This document shows positions 8,494-16,624 of a stretch of DNA of 64,000 bases, one piece after another. The translations under genes and the position numbers were made by a program. The stretch covers positions 58,488 to 122,487 of the forward strand of contig PMSN01000029.1 of assembly GCA_003167555.1 (NCBI GenBank), written 5' to 3'. The stretch's first letter is position 1; each line of letters starts with the position of its first letter. Source of the DNA: Spartobacteria bacterium. Lineage in GTDB: Bacteria > Verrucomicrobiota > Verrucomicrobiia > Chthoniobacterales > UBA10450. A model generated the notes under the pieces. The model was not told where the DNA came from, ran no database searches, and saw only the letters and a list, made by a program, of their open reading frames with translations.

Positions 8494-8928
8494 GGGCAAT
8501 TTCATCCTCGCCCCTAACAGCACGCCAGCGGCGCCAATGACCGGGCTGAGCAAGTGCATCCAGTTGGGCGTTACCGCCAGTTGCATCGCCTGCATGTTCG
8601 GGACTTCACCGGCCCGGACATGCGGCGATTCGTCATCGCGCATCAACGCCGGGAGGCAGAGAAGAATGCCCGCCAGAAAGACGATGAACGCAAACACCTG
8701 GCAGGTTCGCGTGCTTTTGCTAATGGCAGCGCACACAAATCCGCCAACGACAGCTCCACAAAGAGTGATAACGACGGAAACCACCAGCCAGAGCGTAGAG
8801 ACTTCATAACTATCGGTTTTAAAAGCGCGCTCGGCGCCCAGCGCAATGTAAACACCCGTGAAGACAGCAAAGTAGAAAACCGCCATGGCGGCGTAACCCG
8901 CCACGACCGCCAGAATGGATTTCAGCAC
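8488..8928 (-). CDS. Four-helix membrane protein, paralogue of the next gene
   Basis: 146 aa with four predicted helices (ILAVVAGYAAMAVFYFAVFT; LWLVVSVVITLCGAVVGGFV; CQVFAFIVFLAGILLCLPAL; LLSPVIGAAGVLLGA). The conserved core GGFVCAAISKS and the motif NMQAMQL are shared with the neighbour at 8933-9376, so the two are a tandem duplication. Function unknown. The last codon and TAG stop lie inside the repeat 8441-8493. Confidence 0.7.
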   Translation of the reverse strand: MLKSILAVVAGYAAMAVFYFAVFTGVYIALGAERAFKTDSYEVSTLWLVVSVVITLCGAVVGGFVCAAISKSTRTCQVFAFIVFLAGILLCLPALMRDDESPHVRAGEVPNMQAMQLAVTPNWMHLLSPVIGAAGVLLGARMKLPL

Positions 8929-8932
8929 TTAG

Positions 8933-9376
8933 TTAAGCCGCAGGATTCTTCGTCCTGCGCGCGGCCAAAAGAATGCCGACGGCGCCGAGAGCTGGATTGA
9001 GGAAGCAAAGCCAGGAAGGAGGCTGCGCTAACTGCATTGCCTGAAAACCTGTGACGTCGCCCGAACGCACCACCGCTGTGTGCTCCTTCATCACGGTCGG
9101 AAGGGCCACGAGCACGCCGACTGCAAAAACGAGCACGGCGAATACCACGCACGCCGTGTGGCTTTTGCTGATGGCCGCGCAGGTCAGGCCTCCGAGAAGT
9201 CCACCGATGAAAGCGATCGCGATCATTAACGCGATCCAAAGCGGGGTGACAGCGTAACTGTCGGGTTCAAAGACGCGGTCGACACCGAGCCCGAAATAAG
9301 CGGCAGTGAAGATGGCGAACGCAAAGATGAACATCACGATGTAACCGACGACAACTCCAACAATAGATTTGAACAT
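8933..9376 (-). CDS. Four-helix membrane protein, tandem paralogue
   Basis: 147 aa, the upstream member of the pair. It has the same helix layout and shared motifs (VVGYIVMFIFAFAIFTAAYF; GLTCAAISKSHTACVVFA; GFQAMQLAQPPSW) as 8488-8928, with 4 bp between the genes, implying one transcript. It has a near-perfect Shine-Dalgarno (AGGAGGT) ahead of ATG 9376. No homologous family with known function is recognised; a two-subunit membrane complex is possible but unproven. Confidence 0.7.
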   Translation of the reverse strand: MFKSIVGVVVGYIVMFIFAFAIFTAAYFGLGVDRVFEPDSYAVTPLWIALMIAIAFIGGLLGGLTCAAISKSHTACVVFAVLVFAVGVLVALPTVMKEHTAVVRSGDVTGFQAMQLAQPPSWLCFLNPALGAVGILLAARRTKNPAA

Positions 9377-9381
9377 TCGAG

Positions 9382-9388
9382 ACCTCCT
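9382..9388 (-). promoter_or_regulatory. Strong ribosome binding site
   Basis: AGGAGGT on the minus strand, five bases before the ATG at 9376. It fixes the start of the duplicated membrane protein operon. Confidence 0.7.
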
Positions 9389-9450
9389 ATTTTAGGAAAG
9401 GCGCGAGAATAAGGAGTTGCGCCAGGCAAGGCGACGAAAATCTTTACCTT

Positions 9451-9482
9451 CGCCAAATCGTTAAATCGCCAGATCGTTAGTG
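9451..9482. repeat. Tandem octamer array
   Basis: Four imperfect 8-bp units: CGCCAAAT, CGTTAAAT, CGCCAGAT, CGTTAGTG. It lies just upstream of the small ORF at 9488 and belongs to the short-period arrays seen elsewhere in the window. Confidence 0.7.
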
Positions 9483-9487
9483 AGCAA

Positions 9488-9694
9488 ATGGATCCCTACG
9501 CCAAGCCGAAGGAAAGGAAGGTCGGCGCACAGCGGCCGAAAATTTCCCATTTGCCAAGCGCCATCGAGGCGCGGACGCGCCGCGAACGACAGGCCGAGAA
9601 GCAAGCCGTCGCGGCAGAGCGCCGCGCCATCAAGAAATCAGCGCGCCGGCATTTGAAGCAGGAGCTTCTCGTCGAGTTGGAAGAAGACGAGTGA
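9488..9694 (+). CDS. Small highly charged helical protein
   Basis: 68 aa, about half Arg/Lys/Glu/Asp. From residue 23 it forms one continuous amphipathic helix (AIEARTRRERQAEKQAVAAE, then RRAIKKSARRHLKQELLVELEEDE). Such proteins often bind nucleic acid or ribosomes, but no family is recognised. The period-8 array ends five bases before the start. Confidence 0.5.
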   Translation: MDPYAKPKERKVGAQRPKISHLPSAIEARTRRERQAEKQAVAAERRAIKKSARRHLKQELLVELEEDE

Positions 9695-9759
9695 TCGAAG
9701 GATGCGAAAGTCGATAGCCGTGGCGAAGAGGCGCAATTCCTGCTTTTTTGAAGCGCGCC

Positions 9760-10038
9760 ATGGACAGACCGCTTCAGACTCACGACCGCAGTTTCATCGA
9801 CAGCCGCCGGTTGATTGCCGGGCTAAGACACGCGCTGGATATGAATTACGCCCGCGTGCTCGACGCGGCCAGGAGAGAATGGGAACGCAGTTTCGCCGGG
9901 AAAGATCCGAGCGATGCCTGCGTGAGCGTGCGCATCACTTCTGGCGAGAGCAAAAAATCTACTCTGTCATGCGGCGGATTTTTGCAACGCCCCTCGTGGT
10001 CTCCTCTGAACGGGAACGGCCGCGGTTCGCTGGCGTAA
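9760..10038 (+). CDS. Doubtful small hypothetical protein
   Basis: 92 aa from ATG 9760. The first about 55 residues (MDRPLQTHDRSFIDSRRLIA, then LRHALDMNYARVLDAARREWERSF) read like a helical protein. The C-terminal part (SKKSTLSCGGFLQRPSWSPL) does not look protein-like, so the gene may be decayed or not real. It ends 4 bp before the convergent peptidase stop. Confidence 0.3.
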   Translation: MDRPLQTHDRSFIDSRRLIAGLRHALDMNYARVLDAARREWERSFAGKDPSDACVSVRITSGESKKSTLSCGGFLQRPSWSPLNGNGRGSLA

Positions 10039-10041
10039 GTA

Positions 10042-11238
10042 TCAGCGCGCGCGATTGTATTTCTTGAGCAGCTCGCGCACTCGGTCGTGCGGCAGGGCTT
10101 CAACTTTGTGATCGTCGCGGCCCGTCATGCTTTGATTGTCGACCAACGCATTCAGGACCGCTTCTTCGGTCGCTTGCACCACCGCCTCGAAAATCGGATC
10201 GAGCCGATCGTTCGGTACGGTCTCGACTGAGCGCGTGAGCTTGTCGGCGTTCGAGGCCTGCGGATTCGCGGTCGAAAACGCGACGAACAAATCGCCGGAG
10301 CCGTTACCGGACACCGTGCCGGTGCGGGCCAGCCCGAGCGAGACACGGCGCGCGACGCGTTTCAATTGATGCGGCAAAAGCGGCGCGTCGGTCGCAACCA
10401 CGGCAATGCACGAGCCGTTTTCTCTCGGGTAAACTTGGCCGGGAATCTCTTTGCCCACGGGCATTCCCGCGATCACGAGCTGAGGGCGCCGGCCGAAGTT
10501 CGCCTGAAGCAACACGCCGACCGTGTAGGTGCGCGGCGCGGCGTCCTTCTTTTCTTTCATCTCGATCCGGCGAGACGCTGTCCCGGTGCCGCCTTTGAAT
10601 TCGTAACAAACCATTCCCGTTCCGCCGCCCACGCTGCCCTCGTCGATCGCGCCGCCGTGCGCTGAGTTCAGCGCGTTGAAAACGTCTTCCGGCTTCACGT
10701 GGAAACCATTCACATCGTTGAGCCAGCCATCCCAGGTCTCCGCCACAACCGGAAGGCTCCAATAAAAACCGCCGGGGTCCGCGCCGCCGCGTTTCACTCG
10801 CCAGGCGATGATCGCGTCGCGCACGACACCGACGCTGTGCGTGTTCGTGAGCGCGATCGGCCCTTCCAAGAATCCGCCTTCCTCGATCCACGCGGCGCCG
10901 GTCATCTCGCCGTTGCCGTTGAGGCTGAAGACGCCGGCGTAAACCGGATCGTCATTTTCTCCGCGCGGCAAAATCGCCGTCACGCCAGTCCGCACCGGAC
11001 CTTTGCCGACGTCGAGTTTGCCTTCGCCGCTGATCAGCGTGGTGTAGCCGACCTCGACGCCGGCGACATCGGTAATGGAATTCAGCGCGCCGGGCGTGCC
11101 GTCGAAGGGAATGCCGAGGGCGCGCGCGCGAATGGATTGTTGTGCGGGCGGAGGGGACGTTTGTGGCTCGCGAGCATCGAGGAGCGGAAGAAATAGGAGG
11201 AGCGCGAGAGCGACGAGGCGCGGCGTTGTGGTGTTCAT
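10042..11238 (-). CDS. P1 family (DmpA-like) aminopeptidase, exported
   Basis: 398 aa from the ATG at 11238 (MNTTTPRLVALALLLFLPLL, signal peptide). Peptidase family S58 enzymes self-cleave before a Ser/Thr that becomes the N-terminal nucleophile of the beta chain. The corresponding stretch GAIDEGSVGGGTGMVCYEFK is present. Other family signatures are ITDVAGVEVGYTTL, GPIALTNTHSVGVVRDAI and VATDAPLLPHQLKRVARR. The likely activity is release of N-terminal residues from peptides or D-amino acid amides in the periplasm. A heptamer array sits 12 bp upstream of the start. Confidence 0.9.
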   Translation of the reverse strand: MNTTTPRLVALALLLFLPLLDAREPQTSPPPAQQSIRARALGIPFDGTPGALNSITDVAGVEVGYTTLISGEGKLDVGKGPVRTGVTAILPRGENDDPVYAGVFSLNGNGEMTGAAWIEEGGFLEGPIALTNTHSVGVVRDAIIAWRVKRGGADPGGFYWSLPVVAETWDGWLNDVNGFHVKPEDVFNALNSAHGGAIDEGSVGGGTGMVCYEFKGGTGTASRRIEMKEKKDAAPRTYTVGVLLQANFGRRPQLVIAGMPVGKEIPGQVYPRENGSCIAVVATDAPLLPHQLKRVARRVSLGLARTGTVSGNGSGDLFVAFSTANPQASNADKLTRSVETVPNDRLDPIFEAVVQATEEAVLNALVDNQSMTGRDDHKVEALPHDRVRELLKKYNRAR

Positions 11239-11250
11239 TGTGGTGGGGAA

Positions 11251-11288
11251 AACGTCCAACGTCCAACGTCCAACGTCCAACGCCCAAT
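11251..11288. repeat. Heptanucleotide array (AACGTCC)n
   Basis: Four exact AACGTCC units, one AACGCCC, then AATGG. It lies between the divergent dmpA-like and dnaX genes. The same unit type recurs at 20718-20759 (inside ubiD) and 55401-55442. Confidence 0.9.
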
Positions 11289-11322
11289 GGAAGAACGTCT
11301 ATCCGTTGCTTCCAATCCAATA

Positions 11323-11340
11323 AATCCTGTTAATCCTGTC
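11323..11340. repeat. Nonamer pair AATCCTGTT/AATCCTGTC
   Basis: Two adjacent 9-bp units upstream of dnaX. A related fragment AAATCCTGTCAAAC occurs at about 14973-14986. Confidence 0.6.
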
Positions 11341-11392
11341 CAAATTTCTGATTTCTGTTTTCGCGGGCGATTGGCCGGATTAGATTCGGCGC

Positions 11393-13096
11393 GTGAGCTA
11401 TCAGGTTTTCGCGCGCAAATATCGTCCGCAGACGTTCGACGATCTGGTCGGGCAGGCCCACGTGACGCGAACCCTCAAGAACGCGGTCGAGCAAAACCGG
11501 CTCGCGCACGCGTATCTCTTCGTCGGGCCGCGCGGCATCGGGAAGACATCCACGGCGCGCATCCTGGCGAAAGCGCTCAACTGCGTGAACGGACCGACCA
11601 TCACGCCGTGCGGGGTCTGCGATAGTTGCAAAGAAATCACGGCGGGCAACAGCCTCGACGTCCTCGAGATCGACGGTGCGAGCAACAACGGCGTCGAGCA
11701 GGTGCGCGAGCTGCGCGATAACGTCCGTTACATGCCGAGCAAAGGGCACTTCAAGATCTACATCATCGACGAAGTGCACATGCTCAGTTCCGCGGCGTTC
11801 AACGCGCTGCTCAAAACCCTCGAGGAACCCCCGCCGCATGTGAAGTTCATCTTCGCGACGACCGAGCCGCAAAAAGTTTTGCCGACAATTCTGAGCCGCT
11901 GCCAGCGCTTCGATCTCCATCGCATCCCGGCGAATTTGATCGCGCAACATCTCCAGTTCATCGCCGGCAAGGAAAAGATCACGCTCGACGCCGCCGCGGC
12001 GCACGCCATCGCGAAAGGCGCGGACGGCGGATTGCGCGATGCGGAATCGATGCTCGACCAGCTCGTGGCGTTCTGCGGCGAAAAAATCGCGGAACCCGAC
12101 GTCCTGAGCGTGTTCGGTTTCACGAGCGAACAAACGGTCGCCAATTTCACGGACAAAATTCTCCAGGGCCTCACGCCGGAAGCGCTCGATTTGCTCCACG
12201 CCGAGGGAGAAAACGGCAAGGACATGATGAAGCTTATGTCCGATCTGATCGCGTATTTGCGCGACTTGCTCGTTTCCAAAGTGAAGCCGGATGCGCTCGT
12301 GGAAGACCTGAATCCGGAGCTACAAAAATCGCTCGAGGCGCAAGCTGCGATGATCGAGACCGACCGGCTTCTGGAATTGATCGATCAATTTGCGGCCGCC
12401 GAAGGCCGGATGAAATGGGCGCCGAACAAGCGGCTGCATTTCGAGGTCGCCGTCATCAAAGCGATTCAAACACTGAGCCAGGTGACGCTCAACGAGGTGA
12501 TCGAGAATCTGGCTGCATTGCGCGACGGCAAATCGCCAACGCCAACCACACCGCCGCCGAAAAGCAGCGCGAAGCTTCCAGCGACGACGCCGAAGAAAGT
12601 CGAAGCCCCGCGCGTCGCAGAGAACGCTCCGCTCAAAGAAACAAAAAGCGTCGCAGAAGAACAAGTCAGCGCCTTCCAACCCAGCTCGAGCGCCGTGGAT
12701 CACGAAGCCGTGTGGCGAAAAGTCGTCGAAGAAACACGGTCACGGCGACGGCTGATCAGCGGCTGGGTGGATTCGGCCCACGCGTTGGGAACCGATGGGC
12801 GTTATTTCCTGATCGGGTTTCCGCCGGAACAAAAGACGGAGATGGAATCGTTATCCATCCCGCGCACGCGCGAATTTCTCGAGGCGCTGTTGAAGGAGAT
12901 CAGCGGCCAGGATTGGAAAATTAAATTCAGTCTCAAAGAAGGACTTCCCGTCGCCAGGCCGGCGGAGTTGTTGCCGGCAGCAGATCAGTCGCCCGCGAAG
13001 AAGAAGACCGAAACGCAAGCCACCTTCAAGGATGACCCGCTCATCCGGGAAGCGCTGGAGATTTTCAAAGGCGAAATCAGAACCGCGAGCGATTGA
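11393..13096 (+). CDS. dnaX: DNA polymerase III subunits gamma/tau
   Basis: 567 aa, GTG start (VSYQVFARKYRPQTFDDLVG). It is the AAA+ clamp-loader ATPase of the replicative polymerase. Visible: Walker A GPRGIGKTST (about residues 45-54), the zinc-binding cysteines of NCVNG...CGVCDSC, Walker B DEVHML, sensor 1 ATTEPQKVLPTILSRCQRF, domain III, and then a Pro/Lys/Thr-rich linker (about 380-430) before a tau-type C-terminal domain. No A-AAA-AAG slippery heptamer was found, so a gamma form by frameshifting is not supported. ybaB follows 5 bp downstream, the usual dnaX-ybaB arrangement. Confidence 0.97.
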   Translation: MSYQVFARKYRPQTFDDLVGQAHVTRTLKNAVEQNRLAHAYLFVGPRGIGKTSTARILAKALNCVNGPTITPCGVCDSCKEITAGNSLDVLEIDGASNNGVEQVRELRDNVRYMPSKGHFKIYIIDEVHMLSSAAFNALLKTLEEPPPHVKFIFATTEPQKVLPTILSRCQRFDLHRIPANLIAQHLQFIAGKEKITLDAAAAHAIAKGADGGLRDAESMLDQLVAFCGEKIAEPDVLSVFGFTSEQTVANFTDKILQGLTPEALDLLHAEGENGKDMMKLMSDLIAYLRDLLVSKVKPDALVEDLNPELQKSLEAQAAMIETDRLLELIDQFAAAEGRMKWAPNKRLHFEVAVIKAIQTLSQVTLNEVIENLAALRDGKSPTPTTPPPKSSAKLPATTPKKVEAPRVAENAPLKETKSVAEEQVSAFQPSSSAVDHEAVWRKVVEETRSRRRLISGWVDSAHALGTDGRYFLIGFPPEQKTEMESLSIPRTREFLEALLKEISGQDWKIKFSLKEGLPVARPAELLPAADQSPAKKKTETQATFKDDPLIREALEIFKGEIRTASD

Positions 13097-13101
13097 CCAT
13101 T

Positions 13102-13413
13102 ATGAATCTGAACAAGTTGATGAAGCAGGCCCAGAAGATGCAGGAGCAAATGGCGAAGACGCAGGCCGAGCTCGAGGACAAAACGGTTGAGGTGCAGGCG
13201 GCGGGCGGCAAAGTCACCGTCGTGGCGAATGGCTCGGGCGATGTGCTTTCGATCAAGATCGCGAAGGAGATCGTCGATCCGGAAGATGTGGAATTTCTCG
13301 AAGAAGCGGTCCTGAGCGGCGTGAAGCAGGCGATCGCCCAAGGCAAGGATCTCGCGCAAACCGAGATGACGAAAATCACCGGCGGCCTGGGCGTGACGGG
13401 GCTGGGGCTCTAA
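13102..13413 (+). CDS. ybaB: YbaB/EbfC nucleoid-associated protein
   Basis: 103 aa, DNA-binding dimer. Typical features: NKLMKQAQKMQEQMAKTQAE helix, VEVQAAGGKVTVVANGSGDV beta core and a C-terminal helix ending KITGGLGVTG. An alternative TTG start at 13093 would overlap the dnaX stop (TTGA), but ATG 13102 matches the family N-terminus better. The pair is likely co-transcribed and translationally coupled. Confidence 0.93.
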   Translation: MNLNKLMKQAQKMQEQMAKTQAELEDKTVEVQAAGGKVTVVANGSGDVLSIKIAKEIVDPEDVEFLEEAVLSGVKQAIAQGKDLAQTEMTKITGGLGVTGLGL

Positions 13414-13425
13414 GACGTCTAGGCT

Positions 13426-13578
13426 GTCATCCCGAGCCGCGCAGACGGCGAGGGACCTCACAAGCGCACGTCCCGCTATCGCGAAAGTTCACGCGTGATC
13501 CGCGGTTGACGCCGAATGTAACGCGCAAGCGATTGAGCAGTTGTGAGGTCCCTCGCCGTCTGCGCGGCTCGGCATGAC
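13426..13578. repeat. 153-bp element with 38-bp terminal inverted repeats, copy 1
   Basis: Arms begin GTCATCCCGAGCCGCGCAGA and end with its reverse complement; the 38-bp arms (13426-13463 and 13541-13578) differ at one base. The 77-bp core has no ORF. It sits between ybaB and the convergent PHP gene. Copies are at 18007-18170 and, degenerate, at 48561-48734. Confidence 0.9.
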
Positions 13579-13586
13579 AAGCATAG

Positions 13587-14369
13587 TTACACGGCACAAA
13601 GTTGCGATTGATGCCTTTCGAACACACAAACGTTACCGATGCCTAGCTGCGCCATCTTCTCCGCCAGTCGCTCATAATTTTCGCCGAGCTGCACGTGCGA
13701 GTGCGCATCGGACGCGGTCGTGAAGCGAATCTCCTTCTCCATCGCAAGCCGAACGATTTCGTCCGACGGATACAACTCATTCACCGGCTTGCGCCAACCC
13801 GCGGTCGAAAGCTCGATCGCGAGTCCACGCTCGGCAATGAAATCGATCGTCTCCGCGACGAGATCTGCGATCGGCGATTTCGGCCGATGCCCGTGGATCT
13901 TGATGAGATCGAGATGCGCCAGGCAATCAACCAAACCGGTGTCCGCGATCTCGCGAATGCGCCGAAAATAATTGGCGTAGATCTCGTCGAGATCGCGCCC
14001 GGTAAATTGTTCCGCGCCGACTGGCACGCTGTCGAACATCTGGTCCACCCGATCCAGAAAATGGACCGAGCCGAGGACGAAATCGAGGCGATCCCAGTTT
14101 TTCTCGATCCAGCGCTTCCCCGCGATGGAGTGGACGGGATCGTTATCCAATTCCAAGCCCGCACGGATTTTGATGTCCGGATTCGCTGCGCGCAGCTTTT
14201 CGATTTCATCGAAATCGATTCCTTCGTGATACCGGTCGTGATCGGTGAAGGCGATGTCAGTGAAGCCACGTTCCCGCGCGCTGTCGACCCACGGTTGCAG
14301 CAGCGTCTGAGTGTACGGCTGGACGCGGTGACCCTGCGGATGAGTGTGATAATCGGAGAACAGTTTCAC
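13587..14369 (-). CDS. PHP-domain histidinol-phosphatase family protein
   Basis: 260 aa. PHP metal-dependent phosphoesterase of the HisJ (HisK) type: DYHTHPQGH (first metal motif), FTDHDRYHEG, AGLELDND, GSVHFLDR, CLAHLDLIKIHGH and TTASDAHSH. Most likely it dephosphorylates L-histidinol phosphate, though no his genes are nearby and PHP phosphatases vary in substrate. Start chosen at MKLFSDYHTH, which places the metal motif at the very N-terminus as usual. Confidence 0.85.
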   Translation of the reverse strand: MKLFSDYHTHPQGHRVQPYTQTLLQPWVDSARERGFTDIAFTDHDRYHEGIDFDEIEKLRAANPDIKIRAGLELDNDPVHSIAGKRWIEKNWDRLDFVLGSVHFLDRVDQMFDSVPVGAEQFTGRDLDEIYANYFRRIREIADTGLVDCLAHLDLIKIHGHRPKSPIADLVAETIDFIAERGLAIELSTAGWRKPVNELYPSDEIVRLAMEKEIRFTTASDAHSHVQLGENYERLAEKMAQLGIGNVCVFERHQSQLCAV

Positions 14370-14383
14370 TAGGATTCATCCAA

Positions 14384-14412
14384 GCGGACGCCGCAGCGCG
14401 GCGTCCCTACCC
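14384..14412. repeat. Single hairpin of the GGTAGGGACGCC family
   Basis: GGACGCCGCAGCGCGGCGTCC followed by CTACC; its last base abuts the TAG stop (14412-14414) of the BsuPI-domain gene. Full double copies are at 16507-16592 and 23193-23282. Confidence 0.8.
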
Positions 14413-14945
14413 TACGGCGCGGTCAGAAATTTCTGCCGGATGACCAACTCGGGATACTGCGGGAAGAAAACCTCCACGATGAAGACTTTGTTCGGCGTGA
14501 GATCGCGGGTGGCGATCGTTTCCGGATAGAAGATGTGCTCCTGTGGATTGATCAGAACGGCGGCGCGATTGTTTTCAAAGGCGTGGTTGTCCGTCCATTT
14601 CGTCAGAATTTCGTCGGCGGAATTTCGCAGATAGATTTCGATTCGTTGGTCGGTGGGAAAATCGAGGATGACAGCGCGCTTCGAGACATTGGTCAGCGTG
14701 ACTTTGACTTCGAGCTGGCGCACCTCGGAAAGTTTCACCGGCTGGGGTGAAAGCTTGAGATCGAGCATGAGACCGCGGAGCCGCGCGTCCTTGTAATTCG
14801 GCACGCCAGAGGACTGGAACGGATGCAGCATCCGGGTGAACCAGCCGCCTTTTTTTTCGGGCGACGCCGTCGGGGTCGGATCCTCGGCGAGGAGACGGGC
14901 CACGGCCGCCAGGTAAACGAGCGCGAAGACAAGTGAGCGGCTCAT
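14412..14945 (-). CDS. Secreted BsuPI-like domain protein
   Basis: 177 aa with a Sec signal peptide (MSRSLVFALVYLAAVARLLA). After a short Pro-rich stretch, residues about 70-175 (LEVKVTLTNVSKRAVILDFP, QRIEIYLRNSADEILTKW, NPQEHIFYPETIATRDLTP) have the Ig-like beta pattern of the intracellular proteinase inhibitor BsuPI domain. In most proteins this is a generic beta module, so an inhibitor role is not implied. Stop codon TAG is shared with the edge of a repeat. Confidence 0.65.
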   Translation of the reverse strand: MSRSLVFALVYLAAVARLLAEDPTPTASPEKKGGWFTRMLHPFQSSGVPNYKDARLRGLMLDLKLSPQPVKLSEVRQLEVKVTLTNVSKRAVILDFPTDQRIEIYLRNSADEILTKWTDNHAFENNRAAVLINPQEHIFYPETIATRDLTPNKVFIVEVFFPQYPELVIRQKFLTAP

Positions 14946-14999
14946 GAGCGGCTAATCACCAAACGTTGCAAATCCTGTCAAACCCTTTATCAATCGGCC

Positions 15000-15461
15000 A
15001 TGAAAACCGTGGCCGCGTCGGCCGTGCTCGCGCTTCTGGCGATTTCGCTTTGTGAGGGCAAATCGCGGCACTGCACCCTGCGTGTCCACACGGAAGCGAA
15101 TGCGAACGGCGGTCCGGTTTTCACCGCGCAAATCGTCGTATCCGGCAAGCCCGTGAGCGTCGAAAAAATTCCGGCGATCTCTGAGCAGGACGTGGTCGCG
15201 TTTCAAGTTTATCCGGCGGCGGATGGGACTCATGGAGTGTTGTTGCAACTGAACGAGCACGGCCGATTGGCTCTCGATTCTCTGAGCATCGAGCGGCGTG
15301 GAAGTTCACTTTTCATTTTCGTCAATGGCCGGCCGCTGACCGAGCTGCAAATCGACCGGCGGGTCTCCGACGGCAAAATCTACATTGCTTCCGGCCTCAC
15401 GACCAATGACATCGAGCTGATGAAAAAAGACTGGCGGCTGCTCGGGCCGCGGAAGAAATAG
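15000..15461 (+). CDS. Secreted SecD-P1-like small protein
   Basis: 153 aa with a short signal peptide (MKTVAASAVLALLAISLCEG). The mature region (VAFQVYPAADGTHGVLLQLN; SLFIFVNGRPLTELQIDRRV; KIYIASGLTTNDIELMKKDW) follows the beta-alpha pattern of the P1 head subdomain of SecD (variable, carboxypeptidase-like, 'g..laivlng...iisG.fs..ea..l'). It has no SecD membrane part. It is two bases upstream of the M23 peptidase and almost certainly co-translated with it. A partner or targeting role is inferred only. Confidence 0.6.
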   Translation: MKTVAASAVLALLAISLCEGKSRHCTLRVHTEANANGGPVFTAQIVVSGKPVSVEKIPAISEQDVVAFQVYPAADGTHGVLLQLNEHGRLALDSLSIERRGSSLFIFVNGRPLTELQIDRRVSDGKIYIASGLTTNDIELMKKDWRLLGPRKK

Positions 15462-15463
15462 CG

Positions 15464-16504
15464 ATGCGACGATTTCTCGCGCGTTGTGCCATGCTCGCGG
15501 GCGTGAGTCTTACCGGCGTTGTCTCTGGGGAAACCGAGCCGTTGAATCTCGTCCTGCCGACGGTCAACGATGCGCTTTTCCGCGGCGGCGGCGCGGAGTT
15601 CTACCAATATATCGAGCGCGATTACAAAGGAGAGAAATCGACGCCGTGGGAAGGCGGGCAGTACGGCTTCGTGCGCAATCCGATCGAGACCGCAGCGGGA
15701 ATTGTTTACACCCGCTTTCACGAGGGCATCGACATTCGCCCGCTCCAACGCGACGCGAGCGGCGAGCCGCTCGATAGCGTGCGCGCGATCGCGGCGGGCG
15801 TGGTCGTGCACACGAACCCGGTGCCAGGATATTCGAACTACGGCAAGTATGTCGTGGTCGAGCACCGCTGGGACGGCTGCAATTACTACAGTCTCTACGG
15901 GCACTTGAGTGCGATCACCGTGCGCGCCGGCCAGCGGGTGCAGCAGCGCGATCAACTCGGCGTGATGGGCCACACCGGCGAAGGATTGAACCAGGCGCGC
16001 GCGCATGTGCACCTCGAGCTCAACCTGATGTTGAGCCGCCAGTTCGAAGCATGGCACGACACACTTTTCAAAAACGATCCGAACCACCACGGCCGCTACA
16101 ATGGCATCAACCTGATGGGGCTCGATATCGCGCGGCTTTATCTCGCGCTCCGGAAACAGCCTTCGCTCACCATTCCGGAGTTTCTTGCGGAGGAGGAAAC
16201 ATTTTACCGGGTGACGATTCCCGCCTCGAGGCATTTTGATCTCCTCAAGTTTTATCCCTGGTTGCTGGCGCAAAAGACGGAAGCCGCGCCGGTGTCGTGG
16301 GAAGTTTCGTTCAATCGGGCCGGTGTGCCCCTGAAGATCGAGCCCAGTGCAAAGCCAGTGAGTGAGCCGCAACTTTCTTATGTGAAGAAAAGCTCGGTGG
16401 ATCCGAGTTATCTCACGCGCGATCAGGTTACAGGCCGGGGGGAATCGGCGCACCTGACCGACAGTGGCAAGCGGCTCATGCGTCTTCTCATTTTTCCGGA
16501 CTGA
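15464..16504 (+). CDS. M23-family (LytM-like) metallopeptidase, exported
   Basis: 346 aa with an N-terminal signal (RRFLARCAMLAGVSLTGVVS). The peptidase core has the zinc motifs HEGIDI (HxxxD) and HVHLEL (HxH), with VVVHTNPVPGYSNYGKYVVV and YYSLYGHLSAITVRAGQRVQ typical of LytM/NlpD domains. It is a probable cell-wall endopeptidase or activator in the periplasm. The C-terminal about 150 residues are not recognised. It begins 2 bp after the SecD-P1-like gene; a GGTAGGGACG hairpin element starts 2 bp after its stop. Confidence 0.85.
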   Translation: MRRFLARCAMLAGVSLTGVVSGETEPLNLVLPTVNDALFRGGGAEFYQYIERDYKGEKSTPWEGGQYGFVRNPIETAAGIVYTRFHEGIDIRPLQRDASGEPLDSVRAIAAGVVVHTNPVPGYSNYGKYVVVEHRWDGCNYYSLYGHLSAITVRAGQRVQQRDQLGVMGHTGEGLNQARAHVHLELNLMLSRQFEAWHDTLFKNDPNHHGRYNGINLMGLDIARLYLALRKQPSLTIPEFLAEEETFYRVTIPASRHFDLLKFYPWLLAQKTEAAPVSWEVSFNRAGVPLKIEPSAKPVSEPQLSYVKKSSVDPSYLTRDQVTGRGESAHLTDSGKRLMRLLIFPD

Positions 16505-16506
16505 TT

Positions 16507-16592
16507 GGTAGGGACGCCCCGCTGGGGCGTCCGTCGAATCGCGCTTTTATTTCGCCTTGGCAAGCCGGACGCCGCAGCGCGACGTCCCTACC
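16507..16592. repeat. Inverted repeat of the GGTAGGGACGCC family, full copy
   Basis: GGTAGGGACGCCCCGCTGGG...CCGGACGCCGCAGCGCGACG-TCCCTACC. Each end is itself a small hairpin, and the outer GGTAGGGACG/CGTCCCTACC ends pair with each other. It lies between the M23 peptidase and the metallophosphoesterase. Confidence 0.85.
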
Positions 16593-16624
16593 CAGAGAAA
16601 TTTGGCGCGCGGCGAGAATGTCTT

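Noticed and set aside
9846..10103. A minus-strand 85-codon frame
   Set aside because: It overlaps the start-side shadow of the doubtful gene 9760-10038 and the end of the peptidase gene; no protein-like features.
11251..11288. Heptamer arrays considered as a CRISPR
   Set aside because: Units are 7 bp, contiguous and without spacers; no cas genes are present.
11330..12199. A 289-codon minus-strand frame
   Set aside because: Antisense to dnaX; composition and lack of motifs mark it as a shadow.
12640..12660. A-rich stretch in dnaX considered as a gamma/tau frameshift site
   Set aside because: The in-frame reading is ACA AAA AGC, not A-AAA-AAG, and no supporting stem-loop was seen.
13426..13578. 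Considered as an insertion sequence
   Set aside because: It has terminal inverted repeats but only 153 bp and no transposase; at most a non-autonomous element.
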